Of a DNA stretch of 64,000 nucleotides, positions 1 through 9,002 are shown one piece after another; position 1 is the stretch's first letter; each line of letters starts with the position of its first letter. Made by a program: the position numbers and the translations under genes. This DNA comes from KACC-23026 sp963829575 (lineage in GTDB: Bacteria; Bacillota; Bacilli; Bacillales; Sporolactobacillaceae). The stretch is from the NCBI GenBank assembly GCA_963829575.1, contig CAWHJF010000021.1:167721-231720 (forward strand), read 5' to 3'. Below the pieces are notes generated by a model. That model was not told the DNA's origin, made no database searches, and saw only the letters and a program-made list of their open reading frames with translations.

Positions 1-1191
1 AGTAGGGGTTGGGGTTGATTTTGGTGCAACGGGTGGTGAAACAGATTGAGTTGGATTCTGAGTATCACTCGAAACACTCGTAGCCGTTCCATCTAATACC
101 CTTCGGAAATAATTCCAGGTTGAAGGCTCTTCATGATTTAAACTCCAACTTCCGGTTCCTTTAAGGTTATATTTGTTCACTAACTCAATTTTTTCGCTCA
201 TCGTTTTCTGATCATCGTACCACAGTACATAGTTACCTGGCGTGAGCGTTAGGGCCCCTGCTTGACTCGTTGCATCTGTGGGTTTGATCGTAAACGTCGC
301 TTTTTCAGTGTGTTGGGTTGGATCATAGACAACCGTCCCATTATACTGCTTCACATAGTCCTCGACGTTTCGTTGAGAGATCGAGATGCCATAGACATTG
401 GTGCCATTCGAAGTTGGACCATCTGTTTTCCAAAGGCGACCATAGAACGGCAATCCAAGTACGAGCTTTTCTGGTGAAACGCCTTGGTTAAGCGCATATT
501 GGATGGATTTCTCTACCCATGGTAAACCTGCTACCGGTCCAGGCGTTGGATCGCCAATCCAATTCTCATCATAGGCCATAATCATGAGGTAATCGGCATA
601 GTTGGATAGCGCCTTATAGTTATATTCCCCTTGCCAGCCGTTTTTCCAGTTTCCGGGGTTCGCTGCGACGGCGACGGAAATCTCTTTATCTGGCATTCTA
701 CTGCGAAGCTGCTTAATAAAATCCGTAAGATCCGCTTGATTGTTTTCTGTCAGACCCTCAATATCTACATCGATTCCATCCAAATTCAACGTCTTCACTT
801 GATTGGCAATCTCTTGTGCTAAAGCTTGTCTATTTTTCAAGCCCGCTTTTCCAATCGTTGGGTCCCAGTTGTTGCTCAAGTATGGCGTGACACTTAAGCC
901 TTCCTTGTGCATCTCATCCACAAAGGCTTTACTGTATTTATCGGTCACTTTTAAATGCCCATCATTTCCAACTTCAAAATAATCGGGTGACACAGCATTC
1001 AACGACCCTTTAGTGGTTGCGACTTCTGAAGCATAATCACCAAAAAATAGATAAGACATATTAAATTTTTTTGTGGGTGCTGTTGGTGTTGCAGCATCTG
1101 CAAGATGGGCACCACCAATCAGGGAAGACACCACGATCGAAACTGATAAAATGGAACCCGCAAAAAAGTTTAATGGTTTTTGAGTTTTCAT
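1..1191 (-). CDS. Secreted glycoside hydrolase family 18 protein, 3' end outside window
   Basis: This is a partial gene: 397 codons are visible and the reading frame is still open at base 1. The start ATG (1189-1191) is followed by a signal peptide of about 33 residues ending near HLADA. The GH18 catalytic motif DGIDVDIE (DxxDxDxE) is present, with MAYDENW and the C-terminal WYDD and KGTGSWSL motifs. The last visible part is a Pro/Thr/Ser-rich linker (SPPVAPKSTPTPT), so another domain probably follows. GH18 enzymes cleave chitin or peptidoglycan-type beta-1,4 GlcNAc bonds, and the substrate cannot be decided here. It is divergent from the next LysM-GH18 gene. The ribosome site is weak (AAAGAAAG). 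Confidence 0.9.
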   Translation of the reverse strand, partial: MKTQKPLNFFAGSILSVSIVVSSLIGGAHLADAATPTAPTKKFNMSYLFFGDYASEVATTKGSLNAVSPDYFEVGNDGHLKVTDKYSKAFVDEMHKEGLSVTPYLSNNWDPTIGKAGLKNRQALAQEIANQVKTLNLDGIDVDIEGLTENNQADLTDFIKQLRSRMPDKEISVAVAANPGNWKNGWQGEYNYKALSNYADYLMIMAYDENWIGDPTPGPVAGLPWVEKSIQYALNQGVSPEKLVLGLPFYGRLWKTDGPTSNGTNVYGISISQRNVEDYVKQYNGTVVYDPTQHTEKATFTIKPTDATSQAGALTLTPGNYVLWYDDQKTMSEKIELVNKYNLKGTGSWSLNHEEPSTWNYFRRVLDGTATSVSSDTQNPTQSVSPPVAPKSTPTPT

Positions 1192-1414
1192 ATCGCACTT
1201 CTTTCTTTGATGTAATAGTTTTGTAACATGATTTAATTATAAAGTTACGAAAAATGAATAACTACCTTATAAAAATTGGTAATTTGGCAGAGTACTAGAT
1301 TGAGCGCTTCTTTTGTAAAGCCATACTTCTTTTTCATGAGCGGTTTGAGTGCCTTCTTTCAATGCTAAACCATCATTGAGGTGAATACATTGTAAAGATG
1401 AGGGTTCGTAATGA

Positions 1415-1532
1415 ATGGTGGATTGACTTGCGTGGATTCTGATATTTATGGGCGGAGATTCGCGACTTTAATGGTGGGATTCAATTAAAATGCGCGTGGA
1501 TTCGTTCATTATGAGCGGGAATTCGATTAAAT
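1415..1532. repeat. Degenerate ~20-bp short tandem repeats
   Basis: About six imperfect units of 17-23 bp lie head to tail, beginning near 1415, 1431, 1448, 1471, 1490 and 1511. A rough consensus is ATGNGCGGGATTCGATTAA. They sit in the 450-bp gap between two divergent GH18 genes. No gene or obvious RNA is seen there. The function is unknown. Confidence 0.5.
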
Positions 1533-1642
1533 CCACCCTTTATTCGATTAGACAACTTCGGTATTCGTTCATAGCACCTACCCATGACTCGGTGTGAAAC
1601 TCAGGGATACGAACGCCAGTTTATAGCTAGGAGGTTTTATTT

Positions 1643-3061
1643 TTGGACATTTATGTGGTTCAATCTGGAGATTCATTGTGGAAAATAGCGAATTCATATG
1701 GGATGTCGGTGCAGGAGCTTGTCACGGTCAACGGGGTGTCTGATCCTAATCAACTTGTTGTGGGGCAGGCGCTTGTAATTCCAAAAGATCGTTTCCTCAC
1801 CTATACAGTGAAGTCCGGTGATACATTGTGGGGAATTGCGAAGAAGTTTGGAGTATCCGTTTCAACGATCGTATCGCTTAACCAAATCACAAATTCCAAC
1901 CAAATTAACGTTGGTCAAGACTTACAGATTCCGACCGATTTCTACACGGTTAAAGCAGGCGATTCACTCTACGCAATTTCAAGGAAATTAAGCATTCCAA
2001 TTAAAGACCTCATTAGCCTGAATCAAATCTCAAATCCGTCGCAAATTCATATTGGGCAGCGCCTAATCTTACCTGGTAAGACGAAACCACTCGTCGAAGT
2101 CAACGGTTATACGGCGCGGGTAGGCCAATCTGAGATTCAAGAGATTCAGAGTATTGGTAATTCGTTAACCTACTTGAGCCCTTTCAGCTATCACGTACAA
2201 GACGACGGGACATTATTGCCTCTCTCAGACAGCGATTTACTGACAGTCGCGCGCACCGAGCATGTCGCCCCACTTCTCGTCATCACAAATTTTAAAAACG
2301 GCCATTTTGATTCTGATTTAGCGCACACAATTCTGAATGACCAAACGTTACAAGAACAACTTCTTAAGTCGGTCAAGCAAACATTACAAGCAAAAAAGCA
2401 GTTTGGCCTCAATATTGACTTTGAATACGTCTATCCAGAAGATCGAGAACCATATAATGCGTTTTTACGAAAAGTCGTTAGTGAACTCCATCCTCTTGGC
2501 TATTCCGTTTCAACGGCGATTGCTCCAAAAGCCAAAAAAGATCAAGTGGGTTTGTTATATGAGGCGCATGATTACGCGGCCCACGGTCAAATTGTCGATT
2601 TTGTTGTCATCATGACGTATGAATGGGGATATTCTGGCGGTGCGCCAATGGCGGTTTCCCCTTTAAAGAACGTCAAACAAGTGATCGACTATGCCCTCAC
2701 AGAAATTCCTGCCCATAAAATCCTTATGGGCGTTCCATTATACGGGTACGATTGGAAACTTCCATATATAAAAGGTGGTCAACTCGCACAAACTTTGAGT
2801 CCACTACGTGCAGTTGAGCGAGCCGCTCAATACAAAGTCAACATTCAATACGACGAACCTTCTGAATCGCCTTATTATAACTATACCGATGCAAATGGGA
2901 CTGAGCATGTCGTTTGGTTTGAAGATGCCCGCAGCGTGAACGCCAAATATGATCTAGTCAAACAATATAATCTTAGAGGTGTGAGTTATTGGGTGCTTGG
3001 CAATCCATTCCCCCAGAATTGGTATGTCTTGAACGATCACTTTCGAATTCAGAAATTCTAA
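1643..3061 (+). CDS. LysM x3 - GH18 spore peptidoglycan hydrolase (SleL/YaaH-like)
   Basis: The 472-residue protein starts at TTG with a strong TAGGAGG site about eight bases upstream, and has no signal peptide. Three LysM domains occupy about residues 2-46, 53-97 and 101-145 (VQSGDSLWKIA, VKSGDTLWGIA, VKAGDSLYAIS). A GH18 domain follows with FGLNIDFEYV as the catalytic strand; the Asp and Glu of the DxE end are kept, but the first Asp of DxxDxDxE is Phe/Gly-like. This layout matches the B. subtilis YaaH / Bacillus SleL cortex-fragment N-acetylglucosaminidases, which usually have two LysM domains. Lack of a signal peptide fits a spore-coat-localised enzyme made in the mother cell. Function is inferred from family. 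Confidence 0.88.
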   Translation: MDIYVVQSGDSLWKIANSYGMSVQELVTVNGVSDPNQLVVGQALVIPKDRFLTYTVKSGDTLWGIAKKFGVSVSTIVSLNQITNSNQINVGQDLQIPTDFYTVKAGDSLYAISRKLSIPIKDLISLNQISNPSQIHIGQRLILPGKTKPLVEVNGYTARVGQSEIQEIQSIGNSLTYLSPFSYHVQDDGTLLPLSDSDLLTVARTEHVAPLLVITNFKNGHFDSDLAHTILNDQTLQEQLLKSVKQTLQAKKQFGLNIDFEYVYPEDREPYNAFLRKVVSELHPLGYSVSTAIAPKAKKDQVGLLYEAHDYAAHGQIVDFVVIMTYEWGYSGGAPMAVSPLKNVKQVIDYALTEIPAHKILMGVPLYGYDWKLPYIKGGQLAQTLSPLRAVERAAQYKVNIQYDEPSESPYYNYTDANGTEHVVWFEDARSVNAKYDLVKQYNLRGVSYWVLGNPFPQNWYVLNDHFRIQKF

Positions 3062-3354
3062 TTCTAATAAGTTCACTTCATGCCCACGTGAAAATTTGGG
3101 ATCGCACCTTACCCGATCTACAGAAAGTTCTAATTGATAAATACGTTATAAGCTAAGTCAACCTCCTATGACTTGGCTTTTATCTTTTATTAATTCCTTG
3201 CTTTATAAAAAATGATGGGGCTCGTCCACGAATTGGAAATCACCCACATAGCGTATCTTATAAAATGTAACTGTGCGTCCAAAAGGGAACGCTTTATACG
3301 ATGCTCCAGGCGATTCCCTTTCTAGTACTAATAAGGACTGGAGGCTCTCAAACA

Positions 3355-4281
3355 TTGATTTATGAAGTGAAACCTGGAGATGCATTATGGAAAATTGCCC
3401 ATGAGTATGAGACCACGGTAGAAGATCTAAAATTATACAACGGTTTACAATCCGATCTCATCTTAGTTGGTCAAAAATTAAAGGTCCCTTTTAGTTATAC
3501 TGTTGTAGCTGGTGATAGCTTGTGGAAACTGTCCAATACTTATCACACAACCGTTCAATCCATAAAAGATGCAAATGGTCTCAAGTCCAATGTGCTTTAC
3601 ATTGGGCAAAAACTTAGAATTCCGCCTAAGAAATTAAGCATGCAAGGTGAATTTGTTCTCATGACGAGAGATGATTTTAAAGAGTGGATATTGAACCACA
3701 AATTCATGAGAAATGTGACGTTTTTTCAAGAACATCATACCTATGACCCCTCTTACGACAACTTCAATGGGTCTAATTATTTTAGTTTACTAGAGGGTAT
3801 GAAGCGTTATCATGTCCAGACAATGGGCTGGAACGACATTAGTCAGAACATTACTACATTCCCAGATGGTATGTTGGCTGTTTGCCGGACTTTTAACAAT
3901 CCGCCGCAAGGTTCTTTTGGATTATTGAACAAATCGGTCACACCCGCTATCGAAGCCACGGCGTTAGCCATTGAAAATGTTGGGGATTTTGATTCTGGAC
4001 ATGACCAAATGACAGAAACACAGAAAGATACTATCGTCACCGTTGCGGCCCTCCTCTGTCTCAAATTTGGTCTTGAACCTTCTGTGAACAGTATTACGTA
4101 CCATCATTGGTGGGATATCCATACAGGTGAGCTTGTGTTCGATAATAGTGAAGGTCATGCGGTGAAAACATGCCCCGGCACCAATTTCTTTGGTGGAAAT
4201 ACCACGACCATTGCTAAGACTCATTTCTATCCACTTGTTAAAAGTAAAATGCAAGAGATTTCAGCTACCCTCTCATTTTAA
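3355..4281 (+). CDS. LysM x2 - N-acetylmuramoyl-L-alanine amidase domain protein
   Basis: I place the start at TTG 3355 (MIYEVKPGD...), because GGAGG lies at 3340-3344 with ten bases spacing. The frame is open back to an ATG at 3301, but that start has no ribosome site. Two LysM domains (VKPGDALWKIA, VVAGDSLWKLS) come first. They are followed by an amidase_2/PGRP-like domain with likely zinc ligands in EHHTYDP, YHHWWDIH and KTCPGTNFFG. The product should cleave the MurNAc-L-Ala bond of peptidoglycan. It has no signal peptide, like the LysM-GH18 gene just upstream, so a spore or mother-cell role is plausible. It belongs to a cluster of four same-strand genes. Confidence 0.82.
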   Translation: MIYEVKPGDALWKIAHEYETTVEDLKLYNGLQSDLILVGQKLKVPFSYTVVAGDSLWKLSNTYHTTVQSIKDANGLKSNVLYIGQKLRIPPKKLSMQGEFVLMTRDDFKEWILNHKFMRNVTFFQEHHTYDPSYDNFNGSNYFSLLEGMKRYHVQTMGWNDISQNITTFPDGMLAVCRTFNNPPQGSFGLLNKSVTPAIEATALAIENVGDFDSGHDQMTETQKDTIVTVAALLCLKFGLEPSVNSITYHHWWDIHTGELVFDNSEGHAVKTCPGTNFFGGNTTTIAKTHFYPLVKSKMQEISATLSF

Positions 4282-4409
4282 ACCATTCAGGAGCTATGTT
4301 TTGCTCCTCATTTTGTCTGAATAGCGAACTCAAGACGGCGTACCCGTCTTTTTGGTAGACTTACACTATGATCCTTTTTAAGTTTCCAAAAAATGAGGAG
4401 GTATTATTA

Positions 4410-4961
4410 ATGAAACACGCTCTTGTTGTGGGCGGTACCGGAATGTTATCAGATGTTTCACTTTGGTTATCGAACCATGACGTCCATGTTTCGGTCATCG
4501 GCAGAGACCCGATCAAAATGAGAACGCTACTTTCAAAGTCAAATCACCCTTCGCACATCACGCCGCTTTATGTCGATTATCGAGACACCCAAGCGTTAAT
4601 TCACAACGTTCAAAATCAAATCAAAATCCACGGACCCGTTGATTTATTGGTTACATGGATCCATAAAGATGGGGCTCATACTCTTACCTTGCTTATCCAA
4701 GAAATCAACTCAAAAGCACGCGAATGGGATTTTTTCCACGTTTTAGGTAGCCAAACTAACTTAAGTCAAACAAAGACGGCTCTCAATCTTGGAGAACGCA
4801 GTCACTATCATCAGATAAAATTGGGGTTTGTTTTAATTGATAATCAACAATCTAGATGGCTAACCCACGAGGAAATCTCTAATGGGGTTATTCATGCGAT
4901 TAAGAATAAGGTGAAGCGTTTCACTGTGGGTGTCCTTGAACCATGGGAGTTGCGTCCTTGA
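4410..4961 (+). CDS. Short-chain dehydrogenase-like Rossmann protein
   Basis: The start is ATG 4410, seven bases after GAGGAGGT (4395-4402); an upstream in-frame ATG at 4368 lacks a ribosome site. The 183-residue product begins with a beta strand and the glycine motif VVGGTGML, then VSVIGRD, typical of NAD(P)-binding Rossmann folds. No catalytic YxxxK can be identified with confidence. It is short for a classical SDR (about 250 residues), so it may be a reduced or atypical member. It sits between cell-wall amidase genes without an evident functional link. Substrate unknown. Confidence 0.7.
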   Translation: MKHALVVGGTGMLSDVSLWLSNHDVHVSVIGRDPIKMRTLLSKSNHPSHITPLYVDYRDTQALIHNVQNQIKIHGPVDLLVTWIHKDGAHTLTLLIQEINSKAREWDFFHVLGSQTNLSQTKTALNLGERSHYHQIKLGFVLIDNQQSRWLTHEEISNGVIHAIKNKVKRFTVGVLEPWELRP

Positions 4962-5067
4962 TTTAAGGGTCATCTGAAGAATATTCAATCGACTGCAATT
5001 CACAATGCTAAATAACGGGAGCAGAGAATATACTGTATTAGAACACATCGCAAAGGAAGGTGTTGGG

Positions 5068-6076
5068 ATGGGAACACACATTGTGCAGCCAGGTGAAAGC
5101 TTAGGGACAATTGCCCAAACCTATAATACGACCGTACAGACTTTAGTTCACACCAATCATATCCGCCCCTCTAATTCCCTCTTACCGGGGACACTTCTGA
5201 CGATTCCGGAGCAGTTCCTCAACGTACATAATGAAGACCTTCCATTAAATCTCTCAAGACCACGAACGGATCCCATTACACATGTCATGATTCATTTTAA
5301 TTCGAATGCCGCTCACAACCCTCGTGATCCCTACCATCTACAGGACATTCAAAACCGCTCGATCACTAATGGAGTCTCTACCCATTACAGGATTGGACGA
5401 AATGGTGACGTCTTTCAATTAGTTGATGAAACGCGCGTGGCCAATCAAACAAGTAAAGGCTCCCTGCCTGGTTTCCCTGAGTACACGAACCGAATAAACG
5501 ACGTTTCAATCGGGATCGAGTTAATGGCGATTGGAACTCGTGATGAAATGCTCAAGTTTATGTCTGGGCAAACCTATGATGCCATTCCCCCTGACAAGGT
5601 CGGTTACACAAATGCTCAATACCGGTCTTTAAACCAACTATTGAATACCCTCTTTCAACGACATCCAACGATTGTAAGGGATCGGCGTCATGTTGTCGGA
5701 TACGATGGAATATGCCCCAACCAGAAGAACGGATCCGGGTAAGCTCTTTGATTGGTCTCAATTGAAAGCCATCGGTCAATCGGTCCATACCGTTCAAAAT
5801 GGAGAGACGCTATGGGAGATTGCCCAAAAGTACGGTACGACCATGGATGAGTTAGCCAATTGGAACCAACTCAATTCAAACAGTTATCTATATATTGGGC
5901 AAAGACTCTTAATTCCAATAGTTCATACTAAAGGCACGCTCTATGTTGTGCAAGCAGGAGATTCCCTGTGGGGCATTGCCCATACCTTTGATGTCAGTGT
6001 CGAAGCCTTAGCCGAAGCGAACCATCTAAGCCCTGGTGCCCTTTTGCAAATTGGGCATAAATTGATTATCCCTTGA
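5068..6076 (+). pseudogene. LysM - amidase_2 - LysM x2 gene with one-base frameshift
   Basis: Two overlapping frames join into one protein of about 335 residues. It starts at ATG 5068 behind AAGGAAGG. Frame one carries LysM (VQPGESLGTIA) and an N-acetylmuramoyl-L-alanine amidase domain (VMIHFNSNA, THYRIGRNG, IGIELMAIG). The frame breaks at the GATGGAATATG stretch near 5707, where one extra G moves the reading to the frame that continues GYD-EYAPTRRTDPGKLFDW, the expected amidase C-terminus, followed by two LysM domains (VQNGETLWEIA, VQAGDSLWGIA). The His and Asp ligands (RRHVVGYD, TDPG) therefore lie on opposite sides of the break. It could be real decay or a sequencing error. Confidence 0.8.
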
Positions 6077-6082
6077 AGCAAG

Positions 6083-6129
6083 GGGACGGATCCACTGCTT
6101 CCTCAAAAAGGAAGCAGTGGATCCGTCCC
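6083..6129. terminator. Perfect 21-bp inverted repeat hairpin
   Basis: The arms 6083-6103 and 6109-6129 are perfectly complementary with loop CAAAA. It lies seven bases after the amidase stop codon. There is no long T-run on either side, so it may act as an mRNA end or be an intergenic repeat. Its GGGGACGGATCCACTGCTTC arm resembles a half-copy near 45174-45197. Confidence 0.6.
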
Positions 6130-6148
6130 TGTGCTTATTTAATCAACA

Positions 6149-6174
6149 AACGTGACGGTCTAGGCCGTCACGTT
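6149..6174. terminator. Hairpin between convergent genes
   Basis: AACGTGACGG at 6149-6158 pairs with CCGTCACGTT at 6165-6174. It lies just downstream of the small minus-strand gene ending at 6185. The T-tract is weak, so terminator function is inferred. Confidence 0.45.
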
Positions 6175-6184
6175 CTAAAAATAA

Positions 6185-6334
6185 TTATCTTTGGCTGTTG
6201 ATTTTATCTTTCTTTTTTGTACCTTCTTCTCGGTTCATGCCGTTTGGCGTCTCGACATTATCACTCGAATATCGATCTGCGTATGCGAGTGCTTCGATAT
6301 CGTCTTCACTGTACGTTTGGACTTGACGATCCAT
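6185..6334 (-). CDS. Small hydrophilic protein, 49 residues
   Basis: ATG at 6332-6334 is preceded by a clear AGGGGGT site. The product, MDRQVQTYSEDDIEALAYAD... ending in ...KKKDKINSQR, is charged, with no membrane segment and no cysteine. The composition resembles small spore or cytosolic proteins of bacilli, but I do not recognise the family. The strong ribosome site and clean open frame support that it is real. Confidence 0.55.
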   Translation of the reverse strand: MDRQVQTYSEDDIEALAYADRYSSDNVETPNGMNREEGTKKKDKINSQR

Positions 6335-6410
6335 TGGCGTGACCCCCTAGAGTTTTTATAAGATGGTACATCCCTAAGTTGGCTTTAACGCGGGCCATTT
6401 ATTCATACAG

Positions 6411-6788
6411 TCAGGATTTCTCTTTATAAAAAGCAAGGTCTATAAAGGCAACGCCAATTGCAATTCCTAATGCAGTACCAAAAAAACTATACCATGGTTC
6501 ATGGCTTTTAACAGTGAGGTTCAAAATGAGCCCTAAAACACTTAACACTAGAAAAGTTCGAATGAATCTCACCAATCGAGAGCGGAACTCTTTTTTATCC
6601 ATCTTAAATAGACGTAGCATCACTATTATGATTAAGTAAAGGCCATAAGCAAGAAGAAAGATCACATAACCGCCAACAAAAGGATAGGCGAATGGTGGAT
6701 CAATATTTCGATATGTTATATAAAGCGTAATTGCCGTACTAACCAAAACAATACTAAGTAATATGTTATTGAATTTTTTCATGTTCAA
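6411..6788 (-). CDS. Small integral membrane protein, unknown function
   Basis: The 125-residue protein has four likely membrane segments (about residues 9-27, 37-59, 75-92 and 100-118) with a basic loop (KMDKKEFRSRLVRFIR) between the second and third. No family was recognised. The start may be the first ATG or the ATG two codons later; the ribosome site is weak (GAGGG). It is a single gene upstream of and co-directional with ypsC's downstream side. Confidence 0.6.
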   Translation of the reverse strand: MNMKKFNNILLSIVLVSTAITLYITYRNIDPPFAYPFVGGYVIFLLAYGLYLIIIVMLRLFKMDKKEFRSRLVRFIRTFLVLSVLGLILNLTVKSHEPWYSFFGTALGIAIGVAFIDLAFYKEKS

Positions 6789-6929
6789 CCCTCAATTCCC
6801 ATTCGTCTTACTCCCATTTCCTAGAATGAGCAAGTTCTTCCTGTTTCATGTAAGCGTTTGAGGGTGATTAGATTTGTATAGTTGTGTCTCCGATCATTTT
6901 AAAATCCATAAGCGGCACTTTCATTTAAC

Positions 6930-8054
6930 TTATCGTGACGGTTTCTTACCCCAAAATTGGTATAAATCGGTTCGGATCCGACCATTGTACAGCTTGCGTT
7001 TCTTGGTTGCTTTTTTGCCATAATGATTCTCAAATTGTTCATCCGCTGTGAGTACATAAATGGACCATGTCTCATAAGGCTTAAGCGCCTTTCCCATTTC
7101 CTTATAAAGTCGGTACACGTCCTCTTCCTCACCAATCCTTTGGCCATACGGAGGATTCGAGATTAAGACGCCGTTTTCCTTTTTCGTTGTAAAATCGGTC
7201 ACTTGCATTTGTTTAAATGTGATCAACTCACCAAACCCAGCTTCCTGAGCATTATTCATGGAGAGGTCGACCATGCGATGGTCAATATCGGAACCTTGAA
7301 TATCAAGCGGTTGGTCGTAGTTGGCTCGGTCTTCGACTTCCATTCGAGCCTCTTCCCAGAATTCTTTTCCAATCCATCCCCATTGTTCAGAAATAAAGTC
7401 ACGATTAAACCCTGGGGCAATGTTCTGACCGATCATCGCCGCCTCAATTGGAATCGTTCCAGATCCACAAAACGGGTCAGCAAACGGTCGGTCCGGTGTC
7501 CATTTGGTTAAATAGATCATGGCCGCCGCGAGCGTTTCTTTAAGCGGTGCTTCCCCATGTAGATAACGATACCCTCTTTTATGTAATCCAGCTCCAGATG
7601 TATCAATGGTCAGGGTCGCTACATCTTTTAAAAGCGCAACTTCAATTTTGTAGAGCGCGCCATCCTCATCGAACCAATCCTGGTGATAGGTTTCCTTCAT
7701 TTTTTCAACAATGGCTTTTTTAACAATGGCCTGACAATCCGGCACACTATACAAGCCTGATTTGATTGACTTTCCGTTTACTGGAAACTCCGCATCCTTT
7801 GGCAGCCAATCTGTCCATGGCAATGCCTTTGTTTTTTCAAAAAGCTCATCAAAACTGGTTGCTTTAAATTCCCCAATTTTCAATTTAATTCGATCTGCAG
7901 TTCGGAGCCAAAGGTTGGCCCGACAAAGATCTAGTGGCGTGGCTTCAAAGGTGACTCGGCCATTTTCAACTTTCAAATTGGTATACCCTAATGCCTTCAG
8001 TTCATCTGCACAAATGGCTTCAAGTCCCATCGCTGTCGTCGCGATTAATTCCAT
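6930..8054 (-). CDS. ypsC: THUMP-domain class I SAM-dependent RNA methyltransferase YpsC
   Basis: The 374-residue protein has an N-terminal THUMP-type RNA-binding region (MELIATTAMGLEAICADELK) and a methyltransferase domain with the SAM motif DPFCGSGTIPIEAA and the catalytic SNPPYG motif of N2-guanine or N6-adenine methylases. Length and motifs match B. subtilis YpsC, the RlmL N-terminal homologue that modifies 23S rRNA. The start ATG follows AGAGGAGAA. The next features upstream are rnpB and gpsB, the same order as in B. subtilis, which supports the name. Confidence 0.92.
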   Translation of the reverse strand: MELIATTAMGLEAICADELKALGYTNLKVENGRVTFEATPLDLCRANLWLRTADRIKLKIGEFKATSFDELFEKTKALPWTDWLPKDAEFPVNGKSIKSGLYSVPDCQAIVKKAIVEKMKETYHQDWFDEDGALYKIEVALLKDVATLTIDTSGAGLHKRGYRYLHGEAPLKETLAAAMIYLTKWTPDRPFADPFCGSGTIPIEAAMIGQNIAPGFNRDFISEQWGWIGKEFWEEARMEVEDRANYDQPLDIQGSDIDHRMVDLSMNNAQEAGFGELITFKQMQVTDFTTKKENGVLISNPPYGQRIGEEEDVYRLYKEMGKALKPYETWSIYVLTADEQFENHYGKKATKKRKLYNGRIRTDLYQFWGKKPSR

Positions 8055-8219
8055 ACAAAATTCTCCTCTTCATAAAACGATTTGCTTTAACAGTTGTCAA
8101 CGTTTGATCCAACTTCATATATGTAAATAAGATCGATTCAAAGCAGTCCCTTAGTATTATAGACATGCAAGCTGTGAAAAATAAAGAGAAACACAAAATA
8201 TATGTCACGTCGCAAAAAA

Positions 8220-8430
8220 TAGGGTCACAGTGGTGCGTTATTTGCTTCTGTAAGGTGGTGCCACAAACTTTATGGCCACGACGATACGCTAACCCCATGA
8301 TTCCACCTTAGAACGGGTAGGTTGAGGCGCAATAGCGGATCCTCATGAACACAAACTTGGTCCGATCGGTGTTTTTGCCCTTTTAACGAATCTTCGAGGA
8401 CACGTTTTAAAATTAGGTACACTGTGATGC
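8220..8430. repeat. Diverged copy of the 194-bp repeat family
   Basis: This gene-free stretch between ypsC and rnpB shares ordered blocks with the tandem array at 51458-52071: ATTTGCTT, GTGCCAC, CCACGA, AGCGGATCC, CAAAC..GTC.GATC and a TCG-GG block before a T-rich segment. CCACGA and AGCGGATCC are 58 bases apart here and 55 in the array. Similarity was judged by eye and needs alignment. Confidence 0.45.
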
Positions 8431-8474
8431 GTTATGGCCTATGGTCCGCCCATCCTACCCCGTCTCAAAAACAG

Positions 8475-8502
8475 CAAAAACCCCCAACAACGGTCGGGGG
8501 CT
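8475..8502 (-). terminator. Rho-independent terminator of rnpB
   Basis: On the minus strand GCCCCCGACC is followed by a short loop, GTTGGGGG and TTTTTG. It begins about 25 bases beyond the 3' end of RNase P RNA. Confidence 0.85.
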
Positions 8503-8527
8503 TAAACATCCTCTTAAAATAAGAGCA

Positions 8528-8930
8528 GTGTTATTTGTGTTCTGTAAGCCATGTTCTGTACCTAGTACTGCAAACGGGCTGCCCCTCGTACGTTGGTGGC
8601 GATCATCTATCTACAGACACATCTGTCTCCCCTTCGTTGAATTCCCTCCAGGAAGTTCCTCTACCAAATTTGAGTTTCTCGCTCGTGGGGTTTACCTCGT
8701 TCCACTTCTCCTGTTTCCAGAAGAACTCCGTCACTGTGGCACTTTCAAGGGTATTAGACCATATCCCATAAGGACTTAGGTGATTCCCCTGCCGTTACCT
8801 GAATCGTCAGGCTACCCTAGCTTATTTTTTCGCTAGGCACGAACACTACGATCATCTCAGATCGTGCGAGCATGGACTTTCCTCTATGCCTTCAAAGAGA
8901 CACAGCGATCACCCAAACACAAATAACACG
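8528..8930 (-). ncRNA. rnpB: RNase P RNA, class B (Bacillus type)
   Basis: The minus strand shows the conserved GAGGAAAGTCCATGCTCGC (P4/CR-I), the AGGGTAGCC segment, GGTAAACCCC, and the 3' CAGAACATGGCTTACAGAACAC block. The ends GTGTTATTTGTG and CACAAATAACAC pair as the P1 helix, fixing the borders to within a few bases. The RNA is the catalytic subunit that removes tRNA 5' leaders. Position next to gpsB and ypsC is as in B. subtilis. Two apparent plus-strand reading frames across it are spurious. Confidence 0.96.
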
Positions 8931-9002
8931 CGACATTTATTAATTATAAAATAAAAACTAGTACAAAACAAGTACTAGTTTTTGGTAAATCAACTATTAA
9001 AC

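Noticed and set aside
8441..8779. Plus-strand ORFs of 112 and 78 codons
   Set aside because: They lie antisense to the well-supported RNase P RNA and its terminator.
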